Shown: positions 46,777-55,280 of the stretch, one piece after another
Numbering within the stretch: the first letter of the stretch is position 1
Layout of the letters: the number at the start of each line of letters is the position of its first letter
Source: Sulfurovum sp. UBA12169
GTDB taxonomy: Bacteria > Campylobacterota > Campylobacteria > Campylobacterales > Sulfurovaceae
Length of the DNA: 64,000 nucleotides
NCBI GenBank assembly: GCA_002742845.1
Contig: DLUH01000005.1
Coordinates: forward strand, 124,001-188,000
Direction of reading: 5' to 3'
Notes under the pieces: generated by a model
Told to the model about the DNA's origin: nothing
Seen by the model: the letters and a program-made list of their open reading frames with translations, nothing else
The model's database searches: none
Translations under genes and position numbers: made by a program

Positions 46777-47409
46777 ATGTTCACAGGGCTTATACGTGAA
46801 ATTTCAATTGTCAAACGGTATCGCAACAACATTTTAAGCATTCAGTCGAGGCATAAAGCAAAACTCGGAGACTCTATCGCTGTTAATGGTGTTTGTTTGA
46901 CTGTTATCAAAATCAACCCTGACGGATTTGATCTGGAACTCTCTGATGAGACACGTTCCATTATAGAAACAAGCAAATTTAGCGGGAAAGTTCACATCGA
47001 GCCTGCCATGCAGATGAATGACCGTTTTGAAGGGCATATTGTTCAAGGACATGTTGATTGCACGGGAACTGTATCGCAGATTATTTCGCGCGAAAATGCA
47101 ATCGATTACCTTATCCGGGTTGACCCCAAATATATCTCCTATATCGTCCCTAAGGGTTCGATTGCTATAGACGGTGTTAGCCTAACCGTCAATGATGTCC
47201 AAAAAGAGAGTTTTAGACTCACTATTATCCCTCATACTCTCAGAGAAACGCTCATCAGCCAGTACAAAATAGGCACAAAGGTTAATATAGAAACGGATAT
47301 GTTTGCCAGATATATCGATCATATCCTTACACACAGAAATGCTCTCACCAAAAACCCTGATAAACATATAGGCTGGAATGATATCGACAAAATTCAGATG
47401 AGCTATTGA
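46777..47409 (+). CDS. ribE: Riboflavin synthase alpha chain
   Basis: Dismutates two lumazines to riboflavin. Two lumazine-binding barrels are visible: MFTGLIREI with SIAVNGVCLTV in the first half and GHIVQGHVDCTGTV with SIAIDGVSLTVNDV in the second. Length 210 residues. The ATG at 46777 is fixed by the invariant MFTGL start; AAGGGA lies 13 bases upstream, a long spacing. The open frame extends 27 codons further without similarity. The downstream cupin gene overlaps its stop (TGATG). Confidence 0.96.
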   Translation: MFTGLIREISIVKRYRNNILSIQSRHKAKLGDSIAVNGVCLTVIKINPDGFDLELSDETRSIIETSKFSGKVHIEPAMQMNDRFEGHIVQGHVDCTGTVSQIISRENAIDYLIRVDPKYISYIVPKGSIAIDGVSLTVNDVQKESFRLTIIPHTLRETLISQYKIGTKVNIETDMFARYIDHILTHRNALTKNPDKHIGWNDIDKIQMSY

Positions 47410-47705
47410 TGAATTTGTATGACTGCATCATACCGAAAGTTGGTGAAAGCTTTACCACTTTGCTCGAACATAAAAATATTAAAATAGTCCATATTGTAAG
47501 TTCCGACAAGATCGAACCCATTGAGTATATTCAAGAGGAAGATGAATGGATCCTTCTGCTGGAAGGAGAGGCGACACTGCTTTTAAATCAGAAAGAAATA
47601 ACGCTTTTGAAGGGAGAAAGTCTTTTTATTCCTTCAAAAACACCCCATTGTGTCACAAAAACTCAAAAAGGAACACTTTGGCTTGCAGTGCATCTTTACA
47701 AATAA
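47409..47705 (+). CDS. Small cupin-domain protein
   Basis: A 98-residue single beta-barrel: WILLLEGEATLLLNQKEITLLKGESLFIPSKTPHCV matches cupin motifs 1 and 2, although motif 1 lacks the usual paired histidines (Asp-Glu-Trp instead), leaving one His in PSKTPHCV. Metal binding is therefore uncertain. Translationally coupled to ribE (TGATG). Its 3' end overlaps the convergent methyltransferase gene by ten bases. Function unknown. Confidence 0.85.
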   Translation: MNLYDCIIPKVGESFTTLLEHKNIKIVHIVSSDKIEPIEYIQEEDEWILLLEGEATLLLNQKEITLLKGESLFIPSKTPHCVTKTQKGTLWLAVHLYK

Positions 47706-48472
47706 TCCCCGTCTTTCAAGCTTCTAGCCAGGGGGTTTCTTTGAATTTTTAATGTCATATCGATAAGCTCTAAATTTAAATTATGAGGGCTTGCTATCAT
47801 CGAAGAACGCACCTTATCTCCATGATAAGCAAATAACTTGAATCCATTTTCATGCAATCCCAGCCGAACGGCTGCAGCAGTAGAATAGGTCGTGAGTATT
47901 GTATCATCCGTGCAGATGGATCTTAGGTCTGAGAAATACTCTTGGGTCCACAACAAAGGATTGTGTGCCGGACTAAATGCATCTTGGTAGACAATATCGA
48001 TGTTCTCTTTAATCCTAGGGATGCTTTCTCTCGCATCTCCAAGCAGTACTTCTATCTTAAACTGTTCATCTTCATAATAAAACTCCCGACTTAAAATCTC
48101 TATGACGGGTTTAAAATCATCAAAAGCCTTAGGATACTCAAAGCCGGAGAGCGAACGAACAAGCTTTTCATCAAATTCCGGAGAGAGAATGTGTATTTTT
48201 GTTTGAAGTTTTTGCTGTCTGACATAATAAAGTGTTGCCAGCGTATTGTATCCCAAACCAAAACAAATATCCAAAATCGCCAATGATGCTTTTTCTTTTT
48301 GTAGTAAAAAAGCAGGCTTTATATGTTTCTCTAAAGACTCATGAAGTGCACCGTCTTTCGTTGAATGGTAGGCCTCGTCAAATTCACAAGAAAAAAGCGT
48401 AACAGAACCATCCTGAGTGGCAACCAGTCTCTTTTGATCTCTTAAAGATTCATGATATATTTCGTTCTTCAT
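47696..48472 (-). CDS. mnmD: MnmD-like tRNA U34 methyltransferase (stand-alone)
   Basis: A 258-residue SAM methyltransferase of the MnmC N-terminal type: AILDICFGLGYNTLATLYY is the SAM-binding loop, VLLGDARESIPRI follows, and VYQDAFSPAHNPLLWTQEYFSDL is the hallmark of MnmC/MnmD. In E. coli this domain is fused to an FAD oxidase (MnmC); here it stands alone, as in bacteria that reach the methylaminomethyl product by another route. Works downstream of MnmG, encoded nearby. Substrate is inferred. Confidence 0.8.
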   Translation of the reverse strand: MKNEIYHESLRDQKRLVATQDGSVTLFSCEFDEAYHSTKDGALHESLEKHIKPAFLLQKEKASLAILDICFGLGYNTLATLYYVRQQKLQTKIHILSPEFDEKLVRSLSGFEYPKAFDDFKPVIEILSREFYYEDEQFKIEVLLGDARESIPRIKENIDIVYQDAFSPAHNPLLWTQEYFSDLRSICTDDTILTTYSTAAAVRLGLHENGFKLFAYHGDKVRSSMIASPHNLNLELIDMTLKIQRNPLARSLKDGDYL

Positions 48473-48495
48473 TTTTTATTTTTGCCGGAGTTAAT

Positions 48496-48804
48496 TTATC
48501 CTACTCCAATTTCGTCAAGCTCTTTAAATTTAAACGCTTCCATGATCTCTTCAATGCTCTCTTCTTGACGTCTTACTAAAACCATCATACCTTCTTGCAT
48601 AAATTCCATGTAGTTTTCAAATTTATTTTCCAAAATGACAAAATCTATCCATTCTTCTCCGATAGCTGTACGATTTTCAAAAAATTGCACATACTGAATC
48701 TCTCCGTTCTCAAACTTTACCAATGCCCATGCTTTTTTATCTGCAAGAGTAGCAATACGCGATTTTTTATCCATGACGCTTTCTACAGGAATTAAAATCA
48801 GCAT
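48496..48804 (-). CDS. Small NifX/NifB-like (COG1433-type) protein
   Basis: A 102-residue protein whose first half ([41 protein letters not shown]) matches the dinitrogenase-cofactor fold, where a small protein binds metal clusters or nucleic ligands; the second half is acidic. No cysteine is present, so cluster binding is unlikely to be cysteine-based. No nitrogen-fixation gene is in the window. The ATG overlaps the luxS 3' end by seven bases, so it is cotranscribed with luxS. Assignment is by fold resemblance only. Confidence 0.7.
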   Translation of the reverse strand: MLILIPVESVMDKKSRIATLADKKAWALVKFENGEIQYVQFFENRTAIGEEWIDFVILENKFENYMEFMQEGMMVLVRRQEESIEEIMEAFKFKELDEIGVG

Positions 48805-49316
48805 GATAATTCTTTTTTGAATTGTTTTTGGCTAAGTTTTAACTTTTTATTGCTCATGGTTCCTATACCTTTTTGAAGTACATTTTTGGCTATTTGCTGC
48901 GCCTGCTTCAATGAATGCATCCTGCATGTACCGCACTGATAAAGATTTAACTCGGGAATGTCTGCTTTGCTTTTTACATCCAGTATATCTTCCATCGATT
49001 TCTCCCATGCTTTGGCCACTTCTTTTTTCTTTGGAGATCCAAGCAAAGACATATAAAACCCTGTACGACACCCCATCGGAGAAATATCGATGATCTCGAC
49101 ATCCTCAGAATTTAAATGATCTCTCATAAAACCTGCAAAAAGATGCTCCAAAGTATGCATTCCTTTAGAGGACAGTATCTCTTTGTTGGGCATACAAAAA
49201 CGTAAATCAAATACGGTAATATCATCACCGCGTGGCGTGCTCATCTTTTTAGCCACACGTACTGCCGGGGCTATCATTTTTGTATGATCTACAGTAAAAC
49301 TGTCTAATAATGGCAT
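48798..49316 (-). CDS. luxS: S-ribosylhomocysteine lyase
   Basis: Cleaves S-ribosylhomocysteine to homocysteine and the AI-2 precursor. The metal site is H54-TLE-H58 plus Cys128 (YQCGTC), and catalytic Cys83 is in MGCRTGFYM. Length 172 residues. GAGGTG precedes the ATG. In Campylobacterota it mainly serves the methyl cycle; signalling is not implied by sequence. The 238 bp between it and porB contain only a weak GCGAC/GTCGC hairpin (49497-49521). Confidence 0.97.
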   Translation of the reverse strand: MPLLDSFTVDHTKMIAPAVRVAKKMSTPRGDDITVFDLRFCMPNKEILSSKGMHTLEHLFAGFMRDHLNSEDVEIIDISPMGCRTGFYMSLLGSPKKKEVAKAWEKSMEDILDVKSKADIPELNLYQCGTCRMHSLKQAQQIAKNVLQKGIGTMSNKKLKLSQKQFKKELSC

Positions 49317-49554
49317 CTTTTCACCTCTTACTTTTTTTTGATTATAGCAGTTTTAATCAAAAAAAATTTAAAGATTCACAACGTAAATGCATTTAATAAA
49401 AACAATCTATTGATGAATTTGTTTTGGCTTGTATAGGATTTACTTGAAAGATGGAGACAGACTAAAAAACTCATTTAGAGATTAATCCAATACAGTGCGA
49501 CCGCCTTCGAAAGATTGTCGCATAATATTGGTATATAAACTATAGAAGCAAAGA

Positions 49555-50508
49555 TTAGATTCTGGCCTCTTCGCGTCGCTGTAACATCTCCCACTTTTGG
49601 TCAACCTCTTTTTGGATTGATTCAATCACATGTTTGTACTCTGGTTTAAAAAGATGTTTATATCTTCCCTGTGCTGCAAGATACTCTTCTACAGGAATCA
49701 CATTTTTTGGTCTATAAAGAATGTTCAGTTCATGACCGTCTATAATCTCATAAATGGGGAACATTAAAGAATCTGTTGCCAAGTCTGTAATATGAATTGT
49801 ATCTTTTGGATCAAATCTCCATTCTGTAGTACAAGCCGAAACCGTATTGATAAAACATGGACCTTCCGTCCCTAATGCTTTTTGAAAACCTTGCGCCATA
49901 CTTTTCCATTTGTTTGGAGCGAGTTGAGCCACATAAGGAGCACCATGTGCTGCCATAATGGATACAATATCTTTTTTCTTTTCTTTTTTACCATAACTAT
50001 GAGAACCCGCTTGAGCCGTGGTTGTTGTTGCGCCTACCGGCGTAGATGAGGATCTCTGGCCTCCGGTGTTGGCATAGTTTTCATTATCCAAACAGATATA
50101 TGTAAAGTCATGGCCTCTTTCCATGGCACCGCTTAGCCACTGAAACCCGATATCATATGTCGAACCATCACCGCCAAATGCTACAAATTTCACAGGTGCA
50201 TTGGGGTCTTTCAAAGTTCCTTTTCTTTTTCTTGCTTTATACATTGCTTCGGCACCTGAAATCGCGGTTGCTGCATTCTCAAATCCAATATGAATCCAAG
50301 AAGTATCCCAAGATGTGTACGGATACACTGCGGTTGACACTTCTAGACATCCGGTATTTGTACTGATCACAAGATTGTCATCAGTACAATTCATAAGCTC
50401 CCTTACGATCATTGAATGCGCACAACCAGGACAAAGAAGATGCGCGCCTTCAAATCTATCATTATTTGTTGAAAATTCTTTTAAATTTTTTATTGATGTA
50501 ATCGCCAT
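49555..50508 (-). CDS. porB: Pyruvate:acceptor oxidoreductase beta subunit
   Basis: The thiamine-diphosphate-binding subunit, 317 residues. LCPGCAHSMIVREL near the N-terminus supplies cysteines of the proximal [4Fe-4S] cluster, and GGDGSTYDIGFQWLSGAMERG with CLDNENYANTGGQ is the ThDP/magnesium motif. Last of the order gamma-delta-alpha-beta, which I recall for the Helicobacter POR, rather than the OOR order. Separated from porA by three bases. Confidence 0.93.
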   Translation of the reverse strand: MAITSIKNLKEFSTNNDRFEGAHLLCPGCAHSMIVRELMNCTDDNLVISTNTGCLEVSTAVYPYTSWDTSWIHIGFENAATAISGAEAMYKARKRKGTLKDPNAPVKFVAFGGDGSTYDIGFQWLSGAMERGHDFTYICLDNENYANTGGQRSSSTPVGATTTTAQAGSHSYGKKEKKKDIVSIMAAHGAPYVAQLAPNKWKSMAQGFQKALGTEGPCFINTVSACTTEWRFDPKDTIHITDLATDSLMFPIYEIIDGHELNILYRPKNVIPVEEYLAAQGRYKHLFKPEYKHVIESIQKEVDQKWEMLQRREEARI

Positions 50509-50511
50509 CTT

Positions 50512-51744
50512 TTAGCTCCTTTTTGTTTCAAAAAATCCAAGCTTCGGACCTCTAAGTCCACTAAATTGCTGAATAGGTGTTGTAATATGTCCTGCATCGA
50601 CATGTGCCTTTTGTTCCATAAAAATACGTTTTGCCTCTTTAACAGCGAAGTCACGCCCGCCAAGACCATAAATAAAGTTTGTTACCATTGGTCTTGCCTG
50701 CGTGCTGTATAGTGCTGCTGACACCTCATTAAAGAGTGCGCCCATTGCGCCCCCCGGAGATGATCTGTCAAGACAAGCTATGGCTTTAACATCTTTAAGC
50801 GCTTCTCTAATCGCATCGAAAGGAAAAGGCCTAAAACATCTTGGTGCAACCACCCCTGCTTTGATACCTTCAGCTCTTAACTCCTCTGCCGCCAATCTGC
50901 ATGTCTCAACACTTGAACCAAGTGCTACAATAGCGACTTCTGCATCTTCCATAAGATAGCTTTCAACTCTATTGTAGGTTCTGCCTGTCAATTTCCCATA
51001 TTCAGCGAATACCTCATCAATGATTGTACGAGAATCCATCAGTGCTTTGTGCTGTTTTGCTTTATGTTCAAAATGCCAATCTTCTTCAGTCTGTGCCCCA
51101 TAAGTAACAGGTCTGGCGAAATCAAGCATATCGTCTACGCTTTTATAGTCCCCTACAAAGTTATACGCCTCTTCATCGCTCAAAGGATGTATATTTTGAG
51201 CTGTGTGAGAAGTAAGAAATCCGTCTTGATGCACCATCACCGGCAGCCTTACATTCAAATGCTCACCTATTCTAAATGCACAGAGAGTCATATCGTATGC
51301 CTCTTCGGCATTAAATGCATCCAATTGGATCCAACCCGAATCACGCCCCAAATACATATCTGAGTGATCCCCTCGCACATTAAGCGGAGAAGCCAATGCT
51401 CTGTTGGCGACAGTAAGAACGATAGGTAATCTCATGCCTGATGCCTGGTAAAGCACTTCAACCATCAACGCAAATCCTTGAGATGATGTTGCTGTTGCTA
51501 CACGGCCGCCGGCTGCTGCTGCACCAACGCATCCTGACATCGCTGCATGCTCAGATTCTACCATGACAAATTCACCATCAATATACCCATTTGCTACATA
51601 ATTTCCATAATTTTCAACAATAGGTGTTGAGGGCGTGATGGGGTATGCTGCAACCACGTCCACCTGCGCTTGTCTTAACGCCTGAGAAATAGCGTAATTG
51701 CCATCCCAAACTTCTGTCTCTTTGATCTCATATTTTTCTGCCAT
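50512..51744 (-). CDS. porA: Pyruvate:acceptor oxidoreductase alpha subunit
   Basis: A 410-residue subunit with the pyrimidine-binding segment VDVVAAYPITPSTPIVE at the N-terminus, VESEHAAMSGCVGAAAAGGRVATATSSQGFALM, and the C-terminal ACLDRSSPGGAMGALFNEV. Start: two adjacent ATG codons at 51747 and 51744; AAAGGA is four and seven bases away respectively, so 51744 is preferred. The longer open frame overlaps porD. Follows porD by about 11 bp. Confidence 0.94.
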   Translation of the reverse strand: MAEKYEIKETEVWDGNYAISQALRQAQVDVVAAYPITPSTPIVENYGNYVANGYIDGEFVMVESEHAAMSGCVGAAAAGGRVATATSSQGFALMVEVLYQASGMRLPIVLTVANRALASPLNVRGDHSDMYLGRDSGWIQLDAFNAEEAYDMTLCAFRIGEHLNVRLPVMVHQDGFLTSHTAQNIHPLSDEEAYNFVGDYKSVDDMLDFARPVTYGAQTEEDWHFEHKAKQHKALMDSRTIIDEVFAEYGKLTGRTYNRVESYLMEDAEVAIVALGSSVETCRLAAEELRAEGIKAGVVAPRCFRPFPFDAIREALKDVKAIACLDRSSPGGAMGALFNEVSAALYSTQARPMVTNFIYGLGGRDFAVKEAKRIFMEQKAHVDAGHITTPIQQFSGLRGPKLGFFETKRS

Positions 51745-51755
51745 CATGCGGTCCT

Positions 51756-52211
51756 TTATTTCTCTTCTTTTTTTGTTTTCTCTGGCCACCCAGAAAGTGC
51801 TGCATCCAACTCCGTATGTTCCGTAAACATTAAAAGTGATTTTGGATTTGTCGGACATACTTCCACGCAAACTCCGCATCCTTTACAATGATCATAATCA
51901 ATCCCCAACATCTGCTTATCTCTTGAGATAATCGAACTGTCCGGACACCATACCCAACAATTTTGACAATCAATACACACATCGATATTGAACACCGGTT
52001 TTTGTACACGCCATGAGGCTACTGTTGCCGTATAGGAGTTAAAATCCGAATAGAGTCTCTCTTCGGCTTTTTGATGAACGATACCTGTTGCATCTCCGTC
52101 AAAAGAGTTGATTACAACTCCTTGTTGGACCTCATCCCAACCAACAAGCTTTTCAGCCCCAAGTTCTCTAACACCTCTGTTCTCTGCTGCACACAAATCT
52201 TGATCTTGCAT
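51756..52211 (-). CDS. porD: Pyruvate:acceptor oxidoreductase delta (ferredoxin-type) subunit
   Basis: A 151-residue 2[4Fe-4S] protein: Cys79, 82, 85, 89 and Cys109, 112, 115, 119 (CIDCQNCWVWCP and CKGCGVCVEVCP). It carries about 75 residues before the first cluster, longer than in many homologues. The subunit relays electrons from ThDP chemistry in porAB to ferredoxin or flavodoxin. Lies 12 bp after porC. Confidence 0.93.
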   Translation of the reverse strand: MQDQDLCAAENRGVRELGAEKLVGWDEVQQGVVINSFDGDATGIVHQKAEERLYSDFNSYTATVASWRVQKPVFNIDVCIDCQNCWVWCPDSSIISRDKQMLGIDYDHCKGCGVCVEVCPTNPKSLLMFTEHTELDAALSGWPEKTKKEEK

Positions 52212-52223
52212 CTTCTTCCCTTT

Positions 52224-52787
52224 CTACTTAACTTCGTTATACGCTCTTGAAATTGCGTCCATGTTTGAATCGATAATCTTTTGTGGAAATTTTGAAAGTA
52301 CTCTTTTCATACTCTCTAAGAAATAATCAAGCTCAAACATTCCAGAAACTTTTATAAACGCGCCGAGCATAGGAGCATTCGGGACAACTCTTCCGATTGT
52401 ATCAAGAGAAATTTGCATACAATCTACCACAAATACACGATCCTCTTTTCCTGATAGCGAAGGGATTCCTTTGATCAATTCTTCTTTGCTGAGATGTGTT
52501 GTAATAATATAGCATGTTGAAGGCTTGTCATTTTCTGTAATATTGTCCGTAAAAGCCAATGCAGGATCAATGACTAAGACATAATCAGGCAACATAAATT
52601 TCTCATGATTAATAATCTTTTTGTCATCAATTCTATTGTAAGCCCTCATTGCTGCCCCTCTTTTGGCAGATCCATACAGAGCAAAGGCTTGCACCTCTTT
52701 CCCTGTTGTAGAAACAACATCTCCTAACCCTTTGGCTCCTGTCACGGCACCTTGACCTGCACGAGAGTGCCATCTTATTTCTACCAT
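52224..52787 (-). CDS. porC: Pyruvate:acceptor oxidoreductase gamma subunit
   Basis: A 187-residue subunit recognised by IRWHSRAGQGAVTGAKGLGDVV, the CoA-related loop of the family, and ALYGSAKRGAAMRAYNRI. First gene of the por operon. AGGAG lies six bases before the ATG, and the upstream 97 bp hold an AT-rich promoter region. In an autotroph the complex could carboxylate acetyl-CoA to pyruvate, tying into a reductive TCA cycle; direction cannot be read from sequence. Confidence 0.92.
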   Translation of the reverse strand: MVEIRWHSRAGQGAVTGAKGLGDVVSTTGKEVQAFALYGSAKRGAAMRAYNRIDDKKIINHEKFMLPDYVLVIDPALAFTDNITENDKPSTCYIITTHLSKEELIKGIPSLSGKEDRVFVVDCMQISLDTIGRVVPNAPMLGAFIKVSGMFELDYFLESMKRVLSKFPQKIIDSNMDAISRAYNEVK

Positions 52788-52884
52788 AATTTCTCCTCAT
52801 TTAATTTAACACACGATGTTTGCTTTTATTTTAATAAAGCCCGTCTTAAATTGTGCTTGAATTTACAATTTTTTTGACTTTCGC

Positions 52885-53526
52885 TCACGATACGCTAATA
52901 AATTGCACTGCTTTAAATGCATTTTCGCAGACATGGTCTGCAAATGGTGATAAAGTAATTTCATCCGCATATCCGCATTTTACTCCTACAGCACGAATTC
53001 CGGCATCTTTGGCTGCCAAGATATCCATGGGGGTGTCTCCTATCATCCAGCATTTGTTTTTATCACTTTGCAGCTTCAATATGGCTTTAAGTATTGGTTC
53101 TGGATGTGGCTTCGGATAGGTTACATCCTCTCTTCCTATGAGCACTTCAAAATATTTCATTATTCCCATATGCTCTAAAAGTTCTATGGAGTATTTGGCT
53201 GTTTTTGTTGTCACGACACCTAATTTGGCATCCTGACTTGCCAAATGTACTGCTTGTGCGGCCTGCGGAAGCAAAACTGTTTTTTGGCAGCTTATTTGTC
53301 TGTAGTGCATTTTATATGCGTCCACATAACGATCAACCTTCCCTTCTGGAATACCAAGTGTTACAAACATCCTATCTAAAGGGTGGCCTATTTGCCCCTT
53401 AATCATTTCATGGGGCGGAATTTGTTTTCCAAACATATTAAATGCTGCATGAAAACTCTCCAATATAGCATCTGTAGAATCAATCAGTGTGCCGTCTAGA
53501 TCAAAAAGTATTGTTTTTTCTTTCAT
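52885..53526 (-). CDS. gph: HAD-superfamily phosphatase, phosphoglycolate phosphatase-like
   Basis: A 213-residue haloacid dehalogenase-like hydrolase. FDLDGTLIDS gives the nucleophile and acid/base aspartates, VVTTK the motif-2 Thr, YPKPHPEP the motif-3 Lys, and MIGDTPMDILAAKDAG motif 4. A helical cap lies between motifs 1 and 2. Profile resembles Gph/PGP, which clears 2-phosphoglycolate, but substrates in this family overlap. Lies about 100 bp from porC and 22 bp before the MFS permease start. Confidence 0.9.
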   Translation of the reverse strand: MKEKTILFDLDGTLIDSTDAILESFHAAFNMFGKQIPPHEMIKGQIGHPLDRMFVTLGIPEGKVDRYVDAYKMHYRQISCQKTVLLPQAAQAVHLASQDAKLGVVTTKTAKYSIELLEHMGIMKYFEVLIGREDVTYPKPHPEPILKAILKLQSDKNKCWMIGDTPMDILAAKDAGIRAVGVKCGYADEITLSPFADHVCENAFKAVQFISVS

Positions 53527-53548
53527 TTTATTTTCTTTATCCTAAAAA

Positions 53549-55018
53549 TTATTTTTGCATACTGGGATCGGGGTTAAACTTCACTATGGTTACAATGGGC
53601 ACAACAAACCCTATCAGGATAACCGTCCAAAGCAATAAACCCAAATCATCATAATTTGCAGGGGTTATTGTTTGCCCCTCACCCTTTATCTCTCTTGTAA
53701 GTACAAAAATTTGATTAAGATATTTGCTCAAAAGTCCTCCTATGCTCAATGCAATATTCATTAAACTCGCCATTAATGCAAACCAGGTCCCTTTTTTGCC
53801 CGCAGGCGCATAAATTGCCACCAAAGTTAACATTAACACTGTTGCTATATAATCAAAAGGAGAAGCCACCGCAGTATCTATCATTGCAACCGTACGCGCA
53901 TCTATCCCAAGCATGGTATGGATGTCATAATATAATCCAAGGATGGGCAATGATAAAATTGTTCCTGCAATGGTAAGGAAAATGAGTACTTTTCCTATGG
54001 ATTGATTTACGATATATTTGGAACTAATCCACATGCCCACCAATGCCAACGCTGCGCCTATCTGCCCTAGAGTACCAAAAAAAGCTTTATCAAATCCCAA
54101 AATATCAATCTCCCACCATGTAAGAGCCGGCCCTACAGTGGGCACTGCACGATATACAAAAATGACAATCATCGCCATTTGAATATGTCGAATAGTCTGG
54201 GGATCCAAGTCAAACACTAAGGTGCGAAGCATATAAAGCACAACGATCAAAGAAACAAAAACAACAATCTCTTGGGAGTAAGCCACTTCATTATACCCCA
54301 TAAGCACAACAAAAACAGCAAATAAGAATCCACCAAAAAAGATCTTTTTGTTTAAGGGTGAACTTTCTACCGGATTAAGTTTTACCAATGTTACTCCGAC
54401 TACAGACAGTAAAGGAATAAATAAAGAGAGTTTAAACATGGTTTCATAAGAATAAAGCTGGGCCAACCATCCTTTCAGCCCGGCCACTACAAAAACCGCT
54501 ATGCCCAAAGAAAGTCGTGCCAAAACTTGCACCATAGCCAACTCTTTCTTGATCTCCATATCAGTCTGTGTTCTGTCTACGACTTCTGTACTCATAGTAT
54601 CGGCAACAACATCTTGCACCACGAAACCTATCACACTGATTACCGATGCAAGAATATAGACTTTATCTTTTTGAAAAGAAGCTAACCAAGAAGCGTCCGA
54701 AACCAATCCGGTCATGAGCATAATCCCTACTGCGATAAGCAAGGCACCAATGTAAACATAAATTTTTCGATTTGATCCGAACAAAGTAAAAGAATCTACC
54801 ATTTGTCCAAATATCATCTTGATTGTCCAAGGCACAGTAAGCCACACACTTAGTGCAACAAGAGCTTCTGCGCTTAATTTTAAATGTTCTTTGACCCAAA
54901 ATGTTTCTGCCACAGCAGTAAATCCGCTTGCTCCGTATGCAAAATAGATGAGCAGCAAGGGGAGATAGCGCATTTTCATTGCACGAACGGGAGTCATAAA
55001 CATATCAATAAATTTCAT
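53549..55018 (-). CDS. MFS-type permease, BT1/folate-biopterin-like
   Basis: A 489-residue membrane protein with about twelve helices. LSVWLTVPWTIKMIFGQMVDSFTLFGSNRKIYVYIG resembles the loop 2-3 signature (G-x-x-x-D) of BT1-type and related MFS proteins; a further cytoplasmic loop has DTMSTEVVDRTQTDMEIKKELA. Substrate unknown. The ATG at 55018 is chosen for the AAAGGA five bases upstream; two upstream ATGs lack one. A long AT-rich spacer of about 260 bp separates it from the divergent sqr gene and should hold both promoters. Confidence 0.8.
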   Translation of the reverse strand: MKFIDMFMTPVRAMKMRYLPLLLIYFAYGASGFTAVAETFWVKEHLKLSAEALVALSVWLTVPWTIKMIFGQMVDSFTLFGSNRKIYVYIGALLIAVGIMLMTGLVSDASWLASFQKDKVYILASVISVIGFVVQDVVADTMSTEVVDRTQTDMEIKKELAMVQVLARLSLGIAVFVVAGLKGWLAQLYSYETMFKLSLFIPLLSVVGVTLVKLNPVESSPLNKKIFFGGFLFAVFVVLMGYNEVAYSQEIVVFVSLIVVLYMLRTLVFDLDPQTIRHIQMAMIVIFVYRAVPTVGPALTWWEIDILGFDKAFFGTLGQIGAALALVGMWISSKYIVNQSIGKVLIFLTIAGTILSLPILGLYYDIHTMLGIDARTVAMIDTAVASPFDYIATVLMLTLVAIYAPAGKKGTWFALMASLMNIALSIGGLLSKYLNQIFVLTREIKGEGQTITPANYDDLGLLLWTVILIGFVVPIVTIVKFNPDPSMQK

Positions 55019-55280
55019 CCGCATCCTTTGATTTGTCATTCCAATTTTTCAAAAAATTTTATCATAAAATAAAAGACTTACAATAATTCAGATTGATTAT
55101 ATCTCAATTTCATCAATAATCCTTATAATACACAACGATAAAACTATTCATCATGCTTATTATATTAATAATGAAATAAGTATTTTTAATTAAACTATTT
55201 AAATATCTAAAATTAATCTTCATTTAAATATTCTTGAATTAGAATTTAACTTCGATGATATTTTATTATGAAGGAAGATT

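Noticed and set aside
49497-49521. Hairpin between luxS and porB (GCGAC/GTCGC)
   Set aside because: Five pairs with a 15-base loop and no T-run; too weak to call a terminator or RNA element.
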